This document shows, piece after piece, positions 12,001-23,413 of a stretch of 64,000 nucleotides of DNA (position 1 is its first letter; every line of letters begins with the position of its first letter). The stretch is from Corbicula japonica (taxonomy: Eukaryota; Mollusca; Bivalvia; Venerida; Cyrenidae). Under the pieces are notes generated by a model that saw only the letters and a list, made by a program, of their open reading frames with translations, was not told the DNA's origin and did no database searches. The stretch covers positions 9,362,938-9,426,937 of the forward strand of contig JAZAYU010000008.1 in assembly GCA_038501625.1 (NCBI GenBank), read 5' to 3'. The translations under genes and the position numbers were made by a program.

Positions 12001-15000
12001 TTGAAGAAAAAAAATTCTATAGGGTGGACCGTTTTCAATTTGTTCTGCTTCTAATGGGGGACGGTCTAATTTGAAAGTGCCTTCCTGGGGTGGGATATAT
12101 GTTTAAATGGAATAGCCCTTAGAATTTCAGAAAAATACATATAATTTAAAACAATCAAATGATCTTGTTAAGCAATACTAGCATTTTTAAGTTAAAATTC
12201 ATAAGGTCATTCTAAATTCAGCTTAAGAAACATTGAACTGACTTCAATGCTCACTGCCAGTGACATCACAGCTTAAATAAGCATTGGTGATTTTAAGAAC
12301 ATGTATTTCAAGGTATGGATGTGACATTTAAAATTAACTAGATTTTTGTCTTTCTTACTCTTATTTGCCTGAAATGGCATGACAGTATATTACAACAATA
12401 TATGTTTACTTGATGGCAAATGTAAAGATATATTGCTGGTCTCAATGTCACATTATTCTTTCCAGTTGCTCAAAAAATATGATACATAAACCTGCAATAA
12501 TTATAGTCTGTCATGAAACAAAAAATGTTACTATATTGTTAATTCAATGGGCTTTTTGGTGCAAATGTGTCAGAGAGATGAAACAGTTCAATGGCATAGT
12601 AAATGTCCGATTGTCAGACTGGAAATAAAGAGCTTTCATGATCTTTTTAAGTATAAAAATTTTACAACTATTGTACACAAAATAGTAGATGCCTTTTGTT
12701 AAAGATAACAACAAACCTTGCTCTATCTGAGACAGCATACCTTGTAATGAGATCCTTGAAGGATTGTCTGTCCTGGAGATATTCTTTGTAAGTCTCATGG
12801 AATGTGACAGATCGTTGCTGCAGCTCACTGAAAAATATAACCACACAATTAAATATGTGATTACGCTTTCTTATTAAGAGTATAACACATTAGTGCCAAA
12901 CTGCTAAAAACCTTGCCGGTCAGAGAGTGGGTATTGCTAGTTTGATGAAGTTTTACCAAGGTCCACAATTCCAATGTGACAACAGCAATACGGCTGGTTG
13001 CCAAATTTAATATTGAGAAGAGATCTTATGCCTATAAAAACATTCTGATCAAGTTAAGCAAATAGTAGATAATGGAAATTGATTAATATATATTTTTTGG
13101 GTGGGGTTGGGGGGTTCAAATTATTGCAAATAAAGAGCCATAACTCTTTACACAAGGAACACCTATTTTTACAGACCCACTGTCAAACACACTAAGTATC
13201 AGTCCATAATTTTTAAACTTTTAATTGTGTGTCTGCTTTCTCTCCAGAAAGACCAAAGGAGTAGTGAAAGCATAATGAACAGATTATATTTCTTGATAAC
13301 ATCTTAAACTGAGTGGCTGTTCACATTAGTATCAGCAACTTCCTTCTTTGCTTTCCAAATGATTAAGCAGTAACTTATAGACCAAATAACAATTAATGTT
13401 GGGCACGAAAAGGGAAGTAACCTTGTAACATCTTCCAGGTTAGCTACCACCGCCGCCCAGCCTTGCTGCTGAAGATGCTGATCATGTATAAGTCTCTCAC
13501 ACGCCCGTAACTCCTCTGTGTCCACATCTTGGAATTGCTGAAATAATAACATAGCTTACATATGAACTGGTACATAAGGTTTTCATCCTTATCACATTAT
13601 GCCATAAGGTCACACAGGTGTTTCAATTTGCCAGCATTATTTAAGGGAGTTTGCAAATACAAACACCTAAAAATTATGAAGAGCTTATAATTCTAAATAA
13701 TAATATAATTGGCTCAGAATTGTATTCATGTTTAACTAAACTTCAGTAATTAAATACATGTATTGGTGTAAAGAACAACTTCAATTTTATAGAAATTATT
13801 TGGTAATATGATAACCCTCAGGTGCTTGAAGTTAAAATAAGACAATGCTCCTACTCTTAATTCTTTTAATTACTTACCAAAGCAAGCTGTGCTCTCGATA
13901 CAACTGTTTCATATGCTGGTGGCATCAACAAAGACCCCTCAACCTGTCCCTGTAGGTCTATGTCTAAAATTGTAAAATGTAACTTTAAATAAAATTTTAT
14001 CTGCAATAATTTTGTAATGATTATAATGAACAATAAATACCCAAGTACAACACTTGTCCTCCATTATGTTCTAGTCATGGCTGTCAGTAGAGTGTGATAT
14101 ATATGTATATTGGGTACAACAATTTTTTTTTTAAGTGTCCAAATGCACCTACTAATCTAAAACTCAGCAAAAATTGTTCTCATATACTTTTCAATGCAAA
14201 AGTTACAACATCTGGCATTAAATGCCCAAGTATGTTAAGTCTTAACAGAAAATTAAAATGAATATAGAGGACAGTTTGGATGCAAAATCCCCATGAAATT
14301 TATAAACTGCTACTCAAAAAGAGAGTTTGAACAACTCCAATGAGCGCCTCTCTAGATCTAGTATCTTGCATACCCTACATTTGTTGTGCATTGCTTATAA
14401 TTACATTTACTGTAGAAAAAAAATATGGCAAAATTATGGCTACACAAGTTCCTCAAACTTTTTGTAAAAGTCTGACATGTGTTCTTAAGGTTTTAGAACT
14501 GTAATATGCACTTTTGCAGATTGGGATTTTGTTGTTTTCATTTCCAAGTACATCCATTTAGACATCTAAACGCGAGTTTTAAAAAACATTTACCGTGCGT
14601 AACTCGAGAAATTTAGTATTTTAGAAGGGGACCCTCTGTTTCGGAAAATGGGCTGTAAAATCAAACATACTAGAAGCTAAATTCATCTCTATTTCTTTGA
14701 AACCTTGTAAAATTTTGTAAAATAAAGGCTAATTGTTTAAGGACATCATATCTGAACAGGAAAAAACAAGCATTATGTTAAGAATTTATTTCTAACACTT
14801 TATAAATTGACTTTTTTAAAGTGTGCCCCATTTTCGGAAATGCACATTTTTCCGATCAGCAAAAATTAAGCAAGTTTTTATCTGTAATTTTTGTGCATGT
14901 TTAATGCAGTAAAATAATTGTGTTATACATTAAAATTATCTGCTATGTGTATAGAATCAAATAATTAAAAGAAAAGAGCACCTCACCGTCTTCGTTTTCA

Positions 15001-17693
15001 TTTTATTGGCCTACAAAATAGGTACCTATGGCCCAGACCAAACGGTTAAAAACCACAAAAACTAAAGGGCTTGGTTTACGAATGGTGATTTTTTTATACC
15101 CCCTCAAATTTTTTGAAAAACAAGAAATACGCAAGCAATCAGCTATGCTGGTTAACATTTAAACTCAAAAAAGTAATTTTGGCAACCGTAACCATAGCAA
15201 CCAAAGCATTCTTTGTAAGGAAAAAATCATCGTGCAAACACATAAAATTAGTTTTATAAGACAAGTATCACAAAATTACTGTTCAATTATAGAAACAATA
15301 AAATAGCAACATTTTCCTTAATGAAAGTACAGATTCCATAAGCATTTTAGTTTCATATCGTGATTCTGTTGCTGTATTATAAAAGAGTCAGTATTTTGTA
15401 ATAATATCATTACAATATTTCAGTTTTCGTGGCTACTAAATGAATATGAAGAATAACAATTATTTCCGAATTTTAAACCTATTGATTATACTATTTTCTC
15501 CAAAAATTTCCTCACAATAATTTAAAAAAAAAAAGAAGAAAAAGGGAAAAAAAGGGTTCCTCTCCCGAGGATTGAACCCGGGTCCGTCAAATGAAGATCT
15601 CTGAGCGTTACCATTAGGCCACGGAGGATTGATCATACGGTGGTCAATTTCATATAAGCTCTATTCATTACTGAGTGTTGTTCGTCTATAGACTTATTTT
15701 GAGTATTTGTTATGAAAATATTTGTTTACTTTACATTAATTTTATATCCGCACTTTGTTATTATTTGATTTAGTTATTAATAACGTCATAATCGCGGAAA
15801 CACCTAAAGAGTAGACTCCTTTTATGAATAATAGTATCAACCGGAAAGGTACGAATCGGCGTTCGGAAAAAAACGAATTAGTGACGGCATAAGTCGATGT
15901 TTGGCGGAAATATTACAGTTCTAAAACCTTAACTTAAGTTCTTTTTCAAACTATTTTAATTTAATTTTCAAAATACTGAACAAGCTGTCTCAACAAAGGA
16001 TGGAAGCCAGAAGTGATTATACATGTATGATTAGTTTTAGCAGATTAAATTTGTAATCAAAACTGACAGGGTGGTGGATTTACAAGTTTACAAAAATATG
16101 TTAAAACAAACTTAATTTATATGCACCTTATGCTTCATATAAAGAATCCATGCAGTGACAATCTATACATTGATTTCCCAATCCAAGAATCAAAGGTCAG
16201 TTTTCTGACAATCAAGTTTACCTGAGCCATAGTTGACACTTGGGGATGGTGGTACAGAACTTTCAATAGTTGTCTTGCTGAATAGAAATATTGGGTTTGT
16301 ATCCTGTAAATACATGTAATGGACATTTAAACTTTCAAATCTGGGGATACAACTTGTATCTAATGCCAGTGTAGATCAAGAGAACCCTGCACAAATGTGC
16401 AGTCTGATAAAGATCTACAGAGTTTGCTTCTTTTTATTTCTTTTTTTTTCTTCTTGGTAAGAGGAATTCGTAATCTAAAAGCAAACATTGTATATCAGAC
16501 TGCATGGATGTGCAAGCTGATTTGAATCTACGAAATCTGATCACAAAAAGGGATAAAAGTTAAATCCATGGAGTAAAAGGTTAATGCTTTACTCCTTGGA
16601 TACAACTTCCAACCATGTGTGACAATAATATATCCAGATCAATCTGAACATGTGTGCTATCTGTATCAGATCATGATCTATAATGTTAAGTTTTTGGTCA
16701 TAAATAATCAGATAAATATATAGGTGAACAATCTAGATTACGATCAGACTGCATTATTGTGCATGCTGATTTTGAACTACACTGGTCGCACATGGAATGT
16801 AAGCAATAACTTTTGAAAAAAAAACAACAAGAAATTTATTGAATAAAGGATAAAAAAGTATCTAATATTGATCTTTTGAAACAATTGATAACGCAATCAT
16901 GTGCATTTTTAGATGTATTGAAAATAACAGTTGAAATTTTTTTTTTGTCTGGGAATTAGTCCAACCACTTTCTACTCTGAAAAAACAACAAAAGCCATCA
17001 AACTTACAGTTCCAGCATGGTATTTTCCAACAGTGGCATTTGGATCAAGACTTTCCCCACCACTTATCAACAGAACCTGTTTGTCTTCAGGAATACGACA
17101 ACCTTTTGATATGACACCCTGCAAACTGGAGACCCTGCACAGAGGTATAAAATAATAAATGATATGGTTTATTTCAGTTAATTACAAGGACTTAATTACC
17201 TCAAAATTAAGCGAAAAAAGGATTTCTATGAACAGTTTATATTTAAAACAAGATTTGTAGTTATTGCTAATTGTTTAAGTTAAAACTGACAACAGAAAAT
17301 AATTTCTGCCATTTTCAATACTAAGATTGCGGGGGGCATGTTATGTCCATAATGATGTTTTCCTCATTATCTGGACAAAGTTAATTGTTAAGATAATATT
17401 TGTCTTTCTTGCAAAAGGCTTATGACAAGTTGAATTAAAAATTTCTAAATCTCTAAACTGTACAATTGAAATCATTTACCCTGCACTAATTGTTTAATGC
17501 AACTTGAATTAGTGGCTGCCAATGGACTGGTGAAGAGACTGTGATAACAACACAAAATGAAGTCATTGTGGCTGAGTGAAATAAGGAAAAAAAAGTGAAA
17601 ACAGTTCATTACAAATAATAATTACTTCTCCATAGCAAGGTTCATGTCAAATGTCATCATTGTTCCAGTGTCCACATGGAAAATGTACAACAT
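1..17693 (-). CDS. RB1CC1: RB1CC1/FIP200, N-terminal half (16 exons, runs off left edge)
   Basis: Scaffold of the ULK1/ATG13 autophagy-initiation complex. Exons, 5' to 3': 17626-17693, 17008-17134, 16222-16303, 13878-13963, 13422-13537, 12741-12827, 7359-7497, 6086-6142, 5138-5308, 4613-4797, 4115-4301, 3610-3691, 3022-3080, 2004-2104, 785-1146 and 1-332 (open at the edge). All have AG/GT borders and join in frame to 747 codons. The start fits the family: MLYIFHVDTGTMMTFD opens a ubiquitin-like domain (about 1-75). Matches to recalled vertebrate FIP200 include DTNPIFLFSK, HLQQQGWAAVVANLED, KGLEDRLYGLDQ, RSILPDLCSSH, NLHTRLRWV and VIEVVRRKQF. A Ser/Thr-rich linker (about 520-700) precedes a coiled coil that starts near residue 705. 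The remaining coiled coil and the claw domain should lie left of base 1. Human protein is 1594 aa. Confidence 0.95.
333..6085 (-). other. Short introns of RB1CC1 (between exons 8 and 16)
   Basis: Introns at 333-784, 1147-2003, 2105-3021, 3081-3609, 3692-4114, 4302-4612, 4798-5137 and 5309-6085. They are AT-rich and without coding sequence. Fragments resembling palindromic family B lie near 1310-1385 and 4465-4530. The only other structure seen is the donor-like repeat at 3890-4120, listed separately. Confidence 0.6.
3890..4120 (-). repeat. Degenerate minisatellite of splice-donor-like units
   Basis: Irregular repeats of a ~25-35 bp unit containing 'gttcacttactaagag' on the plus strand. On the minus strand these read CTCTTAGTAAGT, almost the same as the real RB1CC1 exon 11 donor (CTCTCA|GTAAGT, GT at 4113-4114). 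The exon border is itself the last unit of the array. Confidence 0.55.
6640..7140 (+). pseudogene. mariner-type transposase relic
   Basis: The plus strand reads LLHDNAPAH (around 6816-6842), then a stop near 6887, then HPPYSPDLSPCY, then a degenerate C-terminal stretch with further stops. HDNAPxH and HPPYSPDL are hallmark blocks of mariner transposases (DD34D class). The third catalytic Asp, expected directly after PDLSPC, is Tyr here. The upstream half with the first Asp was not found, so this is a 5'-truncated, inactivated copy in an RB1CC1 intron, opposite in orientation to that gene. Confidence 0.8.
9963..10978. mobile_element. CpG-rich foldback element
   Basis: The ends are inverted copies (gacctc.agggcgagaac against gaggtc with ctcgcccttg). 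The arms continue inward for about 300 bp, with matching blocks such as aagcgttaaagggcct and gatgtgagtaattctttc. Each arm also begins with its own palindrome (9970-10185 and 10840-10970), built from repeats of cgaaaacacgatgcgaga and centred on cgatattaatatc. Base composition (dense CpG) is unlike the AT-rich surroundings. Short ORFs here are by-products of the repeat. Confidence 0.75.
11668..11800. repeat. Palindromic family B copy (left half)
   Basis: Begins with ttaaccccttta and contains gatcaggatctacattg plus the central gttcgctttttattcat. It lies inside the right part of the 4.5-kb inverted-repeat element. Only one arm is recognisable. Confidence 0.5.
15557..15628 (-). tRNA. Degenerate tRNA-Glu-like gene or pseudogene
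   Basis: 72 nt on the minus strand. It starts TCCTCCGTGGCCTAATGG (acceptor arm and A box) and has a good B box/T arm (GGGTTCAATCC with five paired stem bases). An oligo-T run follows the 3' end. Five of seven acceptor pairs form. The anticodon arm is irregular: the best stem TCAGA/TTTGA leaves an 8-nt loop containing TTC, preceded by C instead of the invariant U33. Probably a pseudogene rather than a working tRNA. Confidence 0.5.
16365..16575. repeat. Palindromic family B copy, diverged
   Basis: Contains gtgtagatcaagag, aaagatctacagagtttgc and a right arm with gcatggatgtgcaagctgat, then ggagtaaaaggttaa at the end. Located in an RB1CC1 intron. Confidence 0.5.
16576..16800. repeat. Second, adjacent family B copy
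   Basis: Begins tgctttactccttgga, contains cagatcaatctgaacatgtg and gatcagactgcattattgtg, and ends near gaactacactggtcgcacatg. It abuts the previous copy in the same orientation. Confidence 0.45.
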
Positions 17694-17767
17694 GGCTGCT
17701 GCTGTTTGGATGGCCTCGCCACTTTAATAAATTGCTATCTTCATCTGGCCTAAAGCATCTGTATCAG
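17694..17767 (-). other. RB1CC1: Probable 5'UTR part of an RB1CC1 exon
   Basis: Upstream of the start codon the minus strand reaches a pyrimidine-poor but usable acceptor (ttaattacag, intron side at 17768 and beyond). The coding start is therefore probably in the second exon and a non-coding first exon lies further right. That first exon was not located. Confidence 0.4.
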
Positions 17768-17794
17768 CTGTAATTAAAGGTTCAATATTATTAA

Positions 17795-18045
17795 TAACTA
17801 GAATGTGTCCTCAGACACTGATGCCCTCGCTGCCACAACACTTGTAACAAAGGACTATAACTCTGGTAAAAATGGTGACATCTTTTCTTTACGATCATCT
17901 ACACATCCTGCTTGATCATGTGTGCAAGTTTGGCAGAAATCCGCCAGATAGTTAATGAGGACTTAATGCCACAAGATTTGGGGACATACATATGGACGAG
18001 TGCAATTTATATGCCTCCCATTTAATGGGGGCATAAACATTCATT
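17795..18045. repeat. Short dispersed repeat
   Basis: Starts actagaatgtgtcctcagac, includes 'ggactataactctggtaaaaa' style text, and ends ctcccatttaatgggggcat. I associate this type with bivalve interspersed repeats. It has no coding capacity. Confidence 0.45.
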
Positions 18046-18112
18046 TAGGAATCCAAAATACAGCGTTTCTTTAACTCTTTATTAGATGAATACATGGCAA
18101 TTAAAGTTACTC

Positions 18113-18529
18113 AACTTCTTCTTCTTCTTCTTCTTCCAGAATACTGGCCGTCTTCAACTGACTGAATTTTACTGCCAGGTTAAATGCGCAAAGAGAATAG
18201 ATAGGAGTAAAAAGTGTGAGAGTATTTATTAGTGCAGGTTAAAAACGGACAAGAGGCAATTAGACAAAGAGTTGGGACAGTTGATCACGAGATGACTCAA
18301 CTGACCCGGCTGACGTGACTTCTGGAGGTAGGCTGTTCCATTCCTTGATCATGCGTGGAAAGAAGGACTGTTGGCAGTAGAGTTTACGGCAGTATGGAAT
18401 CTTGTAGGAATGGATGTATGTGTTCCTGGTAGTAGTGGAGTTGTTCAGGATCAGTTGCAAGTTGTCAAGTGTACAACTTTGTTGTTTATTACTGATATAA
18501 CTTACTTGTAACTTACTGATATATCCCAT
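18113..18529 (-). mobile_element. 3' end of a non-LTR retrotransposon (LINE)
   Basis: The minus strand encodes an 89-aa C-terminal piece (18260-18529) with FFPRMIKEWNSLPPEV, the block that closes the reverse-transcriptase ORF of many animal LINEs. A ~145-bp 3'UTR follows and ends in (GAA)n at about 18113-18136. The 5' part, including the catalytic reverse transcriptase, is missing, as expected from truncated insertion. Confidence 0.75.
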
Positions 18530-19145
18530 TTTTATGTCATTTTATCTTGCATTCTGTAAAACATTATAAACATTCATGTCACAAATGCAAAAGTGTTTTT
18601 TCATATAAACACATTTATACTATGCACATCATGACAATCCCGTTTAAAGGAATTTTTAATATTTTTATTCATGTAGTTGTAGAGACCTGTACATCCACTG
18701 ATGTTAAGCTTGTATCTTCTTAGGCCCGTTTGTAACATGTTTTCCCTAATTGGCATTGACTATTTATAGAGTATAGTCAGTTATTGTTAAAGTCTAGACT
18801 AAATTTACCTTTGATTCAGTTTACAACGTTTGACCTAAAAATCACAATAATGCATGAAGCCATGATGAAATCCTCAGTAAAATCATGATTTGGATGTCAT
18901 ACATTCAGTGTCAACGTGTAATATGTTTAACGGTAATGTTTTTACGTCTTTGTTTAGTTACCCAATGATATCTGGTCCAGTTTCAACATCAAAATAATTT
19001 ACGATTAATTCTTCTTCGCAGTCGATAGTTCTCTATTTTAAAGAGTACATTGTGAAGGGCGATAATCTGCTCTGGAACGCTTCACTATACCAAACTAACA
19101 CAACTATTTTAAGATCTACCTAACTAACACCAACCAACCTAAAAA

Positions 19146-20957
19146 CGCAGGCGCGTAGGAACACGGGCCGCAGGAGCCACGACTGCGGCCCCAATATTTC
19201 GGCAAGTCGCGGCCCCGGCGGCAGACTTTAAAAAGCGTTCTTTGGCGCGTATGCAATACCATAAACAGTAAAATCGTGCCATAAGATTGTCGTTTTTACC
19301 TGAAAATCGTTATCGGCTTAGGTAATACACAGTCCAGTGTCAACGTCATGGAAACGGTGATATGTCGCGGGATTGCCTCAGGGTGTTGAACCAACGGTTG
19401 AGTAAGGACCTAATCCCAGTTAAATGTATCGCAATAAGTAGTAAGACCATAAACGGAAAAGTTCAAGAAAGCACTCAACATTACTATAATATTTTATTTC
19501 ATAACATTTACATTATTTCCTAAGGAATATTCAGCAAATATATGACACTATTACTGATGCATCTTTTGTTATCCGATTTTTGTACAATTATTATGTCTCC
19601 CCCCCCCCCCCCCCCCTCTGGGGGAGACATTGTTTTTGCCCTGTCCGTCTGTCACACTTCGTTTCCGCTCAATAACTCGACTACCCTTTGACCCAGAGCC
19701 TTCAAACTTCATAGGATGATAGCCCTTATTGAGTAGAAGAACCCTATTGATTTTGGGGTCAGTAGGTCAAAGGTCAAGGTCACAGTGACCCGAAGAGTGA
19801 AAACCGTTTCCGCTCAATAACTCGAGTATCCTTTGACCCAGAGCCTTCAAACTTCATAGAATGATAGCCCTTATTGAGTAGAAGAACCCTATTGATTTTG
19901 GGATCAGTAGGTCAAAGGTCAAGGTCACAGGGGCCCAAAGAGTGAAAACCGTTTCTGCTCCATAACTTGAGTACCCTTTGACCCAGGGACTTCAAACTTC
20001 ATAGGTTGATAGCCATTATAGAGTAGAAGAACCCTATTGATTAGGGGGTCAGTAGGTCGAAGGTCAAGGTCACAGGGGCCTGAAAAGTAAAAACCATTTC
20101 CGCTCAATAACTGGAGTACTGTTTGACCCAGAGCTTTCAAACTTCATAGGGTGATAGCCCTTTTTGATTAGAAGAACCTTATTGATTTGGGGTCTGTAGG
20201 TCAAAGGTCAAGGTCACAGGGGCCTGAAGAGGGAAAACCGTTTCTGCTCCATAACTTGAGTACCCTTTGACCCAAAGCCTTCAAACTTCATAGGGTGATA
20301 GCCCTTTTTGATTAGAAGAACCCTATTGATTTGGGATCAGTAGGTCAAAGGTTAAGGTCACAGGGGCCTGAAGAGTGAAAACCGTTTCCACTCAATAACA
20401 GGAGTTCTATTTTACCCAGACCCTTCAAAGTTCATACGATGGATGTCCTTATTGAGTTGAGGCCTCCTATTGATTTTGGGGTCAGTAGGTCAAAGGTCAC
20501 AGGGGCCCCGAAGAGTAAAAACCGTATCCGGTCAATTGCTGGAGTATCGCTTGACCCAGAGCATTCAAACAAAATAGGGTAATAGCCCTTATTGAGTAGA
20601 AGAACCCTTTTGATTATGGGTCAAAGGTCAAGGTCACAGGGGTCTGGGCGCAGGGGGGAGACATGCGTTTTTCACAAAAAACATCTAGTTACTTTTGCAA
20701 ATGAAGATGTATCATGTGTATTACTGAAAGAATAGACGTCTAATTCACTAACCTTGATCTAATTATTGATTGCAGTATTGTAGTACTCGAATCTGATGAT
20801 GTATACGTTTTATATACACCAAGGACTACATGTACATATAATTGTTTTATAAAATAAGAAACTTATAATATCGACATATCAATGATAATATTATGCAGCC
20901 AAAATCATCTCTCCCGCGGCCCCAATGTTCAAATCGCTCCTACGCGCCTGTGATATT
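19146..20957. mobile_element. ~1.8-kb element with CpG-rich inverted ends
   Basis: The left end reads gcaggcgcgtaggaacac. The reverse complement of the right end reads acaggcgcgtaggagcgat, followed on both sides by GC-rich sequence with gcggcccca. No ORF of note. The internal 145-bp array (19592-20688) looks like a later insertion into it. Target-site duplication not resolved. Confidence 0.6.
19592..20688. mobile_element. Helitron-like tandem-repeat element, ~145-bp units
   Basis: Starts with a C run and ctgggggagacat. About seven units of ~145 bp follow, each with a block like gctcaataactcgag, then 'ctttgacccagagccttcaaa', then gtcaaaggtcaaggtcaca. It ends ggggggagacat, a small T5/A5 hairpin and ctagt. 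Unit starts are near 19661, 19807, 19951, 20096, 20240, 20384 and 20524. Tandem core, 3' hairpin and CTAG-T end suggest a non-autonomous Helitron relative. No protein is encoded. Confidence 0.6.
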
Positions 20958-21295
20958 AGACATAGAAAGACATAGTGGAAATTGCGTTTAAGGAAGATAT
21001 CTGAACAGAAATGTTAATTTTCGTTAGACTAGGACTAATGTACTTTAGTACTTAGAACCGGGAATCTAGACATACCGTTCAAATTTCTAGACTCTTGTTA
21101 CATCACAGCTAAAATATATTAAAATATAGATATAGAATAAATTGTTGAAGTTATAAAATAAAAAGACATACAACTCACTATTTTGCCGTTGAACAACCAA
21201 CGGCAAAATCCAACCAAGATTGGATTTCCACAAGTGAGATTGGGATTTCCATAGTAAGCGGTACTTCCCGCTTGGAGAGGTTAAATCCATTTTCA

Positions 21296-23355
21296 AACAA
21301 GAGGGTCCATAGGACCCTGGGTTGTTCACCTGTCAACAACTGCTCAATGCTTGCAAGAATTTTGTGCAAGTATGGTAAATCAAGTCAAAAAATAAAGCTG
21401 CTATTGTGAAAAGGTCAAAATAGCTAACTCTGGCTCTTTCAAGGGCCATAACTCTGGAACCCATTATGGAATCTATGGATAAACATTTTGACCAAGTTTG
21501 AAGAAGACCAAAATTAAGACCGCTAGAGTGAGGACAAGCTTTTCTATAGTTGGACCAAGTGACCTAGATTTCAAGGTAACATGACCCAGTTTCGAACTTG
21601 ACCTAGATATCATTGAGATAAACATTCTGACCAAGTTTAAAGAAGATTGCAACAAAATTAAGACTGCTAGAGTGCAGACAAGCATTTTCTATCATTTGAC
21701 CTAGTGACCTAGATTTCAAGGTCACATGACCCAGTTTCGAACTTGACCTAGATATCATTGAGATAAACACTCTGACCAAGTTTAAAGAAGATCACACCAA
21801 AATTACAACCGCTAGAGTGTGGAAAGCTTGTTCTTTAATTTGGCCTAGTGACCTAGTTTTTAGGGTCACATGACCTAGTTATGAACTTGATCTAGATATA
21901 ATTGAGATAAACATTGTGATCAAGTTTAAAGAAGATTGCACCATAATTAAGACTGCTAGAGTGCAGGCAAGCTTTTTCTATAATTTGACCTAGTGACCTA
22001 GATTTCAAGGTCACATGACCCAGTTTCGAAATTGAAGTAGATGTCATTGTGATAAACATTCTGGCCAAGTTGAAAGAAGATCCCACTAAAATTAAGACCA
22101 CTAGAGTGCGGACAAGCTTTTTCTATACTTTGACCTAGTGACCTTGATTTCAAGGTCACATGACCCAGTTTCGATCTTGACCTAAATGTCATTGAGATAA
22201 ACATTCTGACCAAGTTTAAGGAAGATCGCACCAAAATTAAGACTGCTATAGTGCATATAAGTTTTTTTCTATAATTTGACCTAATGACCTAGGTTTCAAG
22301 GTCAAATGACCCAGTTTCGAACTTGACCTAGATATCATTAACATTCTGACCAAGTTTGAAGAAGATCAGACCAAAATTACGACCACTAGGGTGCGGAGAA
22401 GCTATTTCTTTAATTTGACCTAGTGACCTAGATTTCAAGGTCACATGACCCAGTTTCGAACTTGACATAGATATCATCGAGATTAACATTCTGACCAAGT
22501 TTGAAGAAGATCAGACCAAAATTACGACCGCTTGAGTGCAGACAAGCTTTTTCTATAATTTGACCTCGTGACCTAGATTTCAAGGTAACATGACCCAGTT
22601 TCGAACTTGACCTAGATATCATTGAGACAAACATTCTGACAAAATTGAAGAACATCCCATTAAAATTAAGACCCCTATCGTGCAGACAAGCTTTTTCTTT
22701 GATTTGACCTATTGACCTAGTTTTAAGGGTCACATGACCCAGTTTCGAACTTGATCTAGATATCATTGAGATCAACATTCTGACCAAGTTTAAAGAAGAT
22801 TGCACCAAAATATAGACTGCTAGAGTGCATACAAGCTTTTTCTATAATTTGACCTAGTGACCTAGATTTCAAGGTCACATGACCCATTTTCGAACTTGAC
22901 CTAGATATCATTGAGATAAACATTCTGACTAAGTTTAAAGAAGATCGCACCAAAATTACAACCGCTAGAGTGCGGACAAGCTTTTTCTATAATTTGACCA
23001 GTGACCTAGATTTCATGGTAACATGACCCAATTTCGAACTTGACCTAGATATCATCGAGATAAACATTCTGACCAAGTTTAAAGAAGATCACACCAAAAT
23101 TACGACCAATAGGTTGCGGAGAAGCTTTTTCTTTAATTTGACCTAGTGACCTAGTTTTTAGGGTCACTTGACCCAGTTACGAACTTGATCTAGATATCAT
23201 TGAGATAAACATTCTGACTAAGTTTGAAGAAGATTGGACCAAAATTACAACCGCTAGAGTGCGGACAACAATTGTGAACGGACGGACGGACGGACGACGG
23301 ACGAAGGTCCCTCACAAAAGCTCACCCTGTCACTATGTGACAGGTGAGCTAAAAA
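21296..23355. mobile_element. Helitron-like tandem-repeat element, ~144-bp units
   Basis: Head: gagggtccataggaccct and ttgttcacctgtcaacaac. Core: roughly a dozen ~144-bp units containing tgacctagtgacctagat, aaggtcacatgacccag and attgagataaacattctg. Tail: (ggac)n, then ctcaccctgtcac and gtgacaggtgagctaaaa, an 8-10-bp stem followed by CTAA. Short ORFs inside are repeat artefacts. An inverted, partial relative lies at 44480-45525. Confidence 0.7.
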
Positions 23356-23413
23356 AAGTTTTTTTTTTGTTTTCAGATTCAGTTCATGAATTAACTAAAA
23401 TTAATTTTCTGTT

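Larger units (their letters stand above)
7640..12116. mobile_element. ~4.5-kb element with ~45-bp terminal inverted repeats
   Basis: The left end reads agggctcttccag, ttaaacatata, ccccaggacggca. The reverse complement of 12070-12116 reads agggctattccat, ttaaacatata, ccccaggaaggca. Inside each end lie short subterminal repeats such as ttctaatggggg (7695-7775 and 11950-12065). No transposase ORF is visible in the interior, so it is non-autonomous or decayed. A target-site duplication could not be fixed. It accounts for most of the 5.2-kb RB1CC1 intron between exons 6 and 7 and contains the foldback element at 9963-10978. Superfamily unknown. Confidence 0.7.
12828..17625 (-). other. 5' introns of RB1CC1
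   Basis: Introns at 12828-13421, 13538-13877, 13964-16221, 16304-17007 and 17135-17625. No exons were recognised in them. The 2.3-kb intron holds the tRNA-like sequence at 15557-15628. The intron at 16304-17007 contains two degenerate palindromic-family-B copies. The rest is plain AT-rich sequence. Confidence 0.55.

Noticed and set aside
16931..17155. Plus-strand 74-codon ORF
   Set aside because: It is the antisense shadow of RB1CC1 exon 2.
18260..18529. A host protein-coding gene for the 89-codon ORF
   Set aside because: The FFPRMIKEWNSLPPEV block, the (GAA)n tail and a second copy of the 3' tail at 34875-35050 identify it as a LINE end.
21473..22953. Several minus-strand ORFs (NLVRMFISM..SKLGHVTLKSRSLG type)
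   Set aside because: Same peptide in each unit of the 144-bp tandem array; they reflect the repeat, not genes.
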